Shown here: positions 5,060-6,440 of the stretch, in pieces
Position numbering within the stretch: position 1 is the stretch's first letter
How the letters are laid out: every line of letters begins with the position of its first letter
DNA from: Chthoniobacterales bacterium
GTDB lineage: Bacteria; Verrucomicrobiota; Verrucomicrobiae; Chthoniobacterales; UBA10450
Reading direction: 5' to 3'
NCBI GenBank assembly: GCA_003244125.1
Contig: QHBL01000247.1
Coordinates: 1 to 6,440, forward strand
DNA: 6,440 nucleotides
Notes under the pieces: model-generated
What the model saw: only the letters and a program-made list of their open reading frames with translations
What the model was told of the DNA's origin: nothing
The model's database searches: none
Made by a program: the position numbers and the translations under genes

Positions 5060-6440
5060 AGAGCAGTATCGTGCCCGCGGATTTCCAGAGCAAACCGCCG
5101 GCCATTCTCGCGCTCATCGGCGACACCCCGCTGGTGGAAGTGACGCGGCTCGATACCGGGCCGTGTCACTTGTTCCTCAAGCTGGAGAACCAAAACCCCA
5201 CTGGCTCAATCAAAGATCGGGTCGCGCTCGCGATGGTGGAAGCGGCCGAGCGCGATGGACATCTCGCGCCTTGTGGCACGATCATCGAAGCGACTGCGGG
5301 AAACACCGGTCTCGGTCTCGCGCTGGTGGCGGCGGCGAAAGGCTATCGCATCATTCTCGTTATTCCGGACAAGATGTCGCAGGAGAAAATCGCCCACGTT
5401 CGCGCACTGGGGGCCGAAGTTCATCTCACCCGCAGCGATGTCACGCGCGGCCATCGGGAATATTACCAGGATGTGGCGGCGCGATTGGCCGGCGAAATTC
5501 CGGGTGCGTTTTATGTCAATCAATTCGGCAATCCCGCCAATCCACTCGCGCATGAGCGTTCCACCGGGCCGGAGATTTGGGAACAAATGCGACACGATGT
5601 GGACGCGATCGTCATTGGCGTCGGCTCAGGCGGCACGCTCAGCGGGCTGGGCCGTTTCTTCAACCGGGTGAAACCGCGGCGCGGCGTGGAAATGATCCTG
5701 GCCGATCCGGCGGGATCAATTCTCTACGAATGGGTGAAGACAGGAAAACTGGTCGAGGCGGGTAGCTGGGCGGTGGAAGGCATCGGCGAAGATTTTATTC
5801 CGGATAACGCCGACATGTCGTTCATCACCGACGCGTTCGAGATCGACGACCGCGAAAGCTTCGCCACGGCGCGCGAGCTGTTGCGCAAAGAAGGGATTCT
5901 GGGCGGCTCGTCCACGGGTACGCTGCTCGCCGGCGCGCTTCGCTACTGCCGGCAGCAAACGAAGCCGAAACGCGTGGTCACATTCGTTTGCGACAGCGGC
6001 AACAAATATCTGTCGAAAATGTTTAACGACGTCTGGATGGCGGAGCAGGGCTTCGTCACGCGCCCGATGCACGGTGACCTGAGCGATCTCATCCTGCACC
6101 GGTACGAGGCCGGCCAGGTCGTCACCATCGGGCCCAGTGACACGCTCTTGACTGCGTTCAAACGGATGCGACAGGCGGACGTTTCGCAGTTGCCGGTAGT
6201 GAACGAGGCCGGACGTGTCGTCGGCATCATCGATGAGTCGGACATTCTGGTGAAAGTCCATCGCGACGCGGCGCATTTTAACGATGAGGTGAGTAGAGCG
6301 ATGACCGATCAGCTGGAAACGCTGCCGCCGAACGCCCGCATCAACGACTTGCTCGGCGTTTTCGAGCGCGGCCGTGTCGCCATTGTCATGGACGGAGACA
6401 AATTCCTTGGATTAATCACGCGCACCGATCTGCTTTCGTA
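5056..6440 (+). CDS. cbs: Cystathionine beta-synthase-type PLP enzyme with C-terminal CBS domain pair (3' end cut by window)
   Basis: Predicted to join L-serine (or an activated serine) with homocysteine to make cystathionine in the cytoplasm, the first step of transsulfuration. The open frame has 461 codons and two bases of the next, with no internal stop. The catalytic part (about 15-320) has NPTGSIKDR with the PLP lysine Lys53, TAGNTG (80-85), the phosphate-binding loop GVGSGGTLSG (188-197), VEGIGEDFIP (240-249), EGILGGSSTG (279-288) and CDSGNKYLSK (312-321). Two CBS domains follow (about 338-400 and 411 to the end), which in this family may bind adenosyl ligands. Size is close to the roughly 460 residues of haem-free bacterial enzymes, so only a few residues are missing; the final TA could begin a Tyr codon or a stop. 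No N-terminal haem-binding extension is present. The start ATG overlaps the protease stop (ATGA). A cysteine synthase activity cannot be excluded from the core motifs alone. Confidence 0.92.
   Translation, partial: MKSSIVPADFQSKPPAILALIGDTPLVEVTRLDTGPCHLFLKLENQNPTGSIKDRVALAMVEAAERDGHLAPCGTIIEATAGNTGLGLALVAAAKGYRIILVIPDKMSQEKIAHVRALGAEVHLTRSDVTRGHREYYQDVAARLAGEIPGAFYVNQFGNPANPLAHERSTGPEIWEQMRHDVDAIVIGVGSGGTLSGLGRFFNRVKPRRGVEMILADPAGSILYEWVKTGKLVEAGSWAVEGIGEDFIPDNADMSFITDAFEIDDRESFATARELLRKEGILGGSSTGTLLAGALRYCRQQTKPKRVVTFVCDSGNKYLSKMFNDVWMAEQGFVTRPMHGDLSDLILHRYEAGQVVTIGPSDTLLTAFKRMRQADVSQLPVVNEAGRVVGIIDESDILVKVHRDAAHFNDEVSRAMTDQLETLPPNARINDLLGVFERGRVAIVMDGDKFLGLITRTDLLS

Noticed and set aside
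5049..5555. 168-residue plus-strand open frame overlapping the start of the cystathionine beta-synthase gene
   Set aside because: Its translation is low in hydrophobic residues and rich in Arg, Gly and Ser; the frame starting at 5056 carries the PLP lysine, TAGNTG and further family motifs.
5716..6276. 186-residue open frame on the minus strand
   Set aside because: It is the codon-aligned antisense of the cystathionine beta-synthase frame, which carries a full set of conserved motifs across this stretch.

Overview
This window is an ordinary-looking piece of a bacterial chromosome with moderately high GC (high fifties per cent by eye). It carries seven protein genes, packed so tightly that most adjacent genes overlap or nearly touch. 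There is no tRNA, rRNA, CRISPR array, insertion sequence or phage gene. The organism is a bacterium with a six-domain ribosomal protein S1. The mix of asnS, rpsA with a downstream DoxX-like gene, a COG4119-type Nudix gene and a cystathionine beta-synthase with C-terminal CBS domains would fit a soil-type Verrucomicrobiota or a similar phylum. That assignment is an inference from general impression, not a proven one.

Layout: (1) positions 1-317, plus strand, hold the 3' end of asparaginyl-tRNA synthetase (asnS). (2) Positions 322-3499, minus strand, hold a four-gene cluster read from right to left: rpsA (ribosomal protein S1), a DoxX-like four-helix membrane protein, a Nudix hydrolase and a small alpha/beta hydrolase. 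Spacing within it is +3, 0 and -17 bases, so it is almost certainly one transcript. The last two genes start with TTG and probably depend on reinitiation by ribosomes finishing the gene before. (3) Positions 3500-3725 are a 226-base divergent intergenic region with two good sigma70-like promoter candidates facing rpsA and a weak one facing right. (4) Positions 3729-6440, plus strand, hold a second tight cluster: an exported thioredoxin-like protein, a single-chain protein with two retropepsin-like aspartyl protease domains, and cystathionine beta-synthase. Overlaps are 7 and 4 bases, and the last gene runs off the right edge a few codons short of its expected end.

asnS and the alpha/beta hydrolase converge with only 4 bases between their stop codons. 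A perfect 9-bp inverted repeat spans both stops and could form a hairpin on either transcript.

How the genes may work together: asnS and rpsA are translation housekeeping genes, and the Nudix enzyme and hydrolase behind rpsA look like small-molecule clean-up enzymes. The thioredoxin-protease-CBS cluster hints at a thiol or sulfur-related unit, but no shared pathway can be demonstrated from sequence. I found no clearly new multi-gene system. The most unusual points are the hairpin shared by the two convergent stop codons, the tandem DTG protease without an evident signal peptide, the Nudix box lacking its arginine, and the consecutive TTG-started genes.
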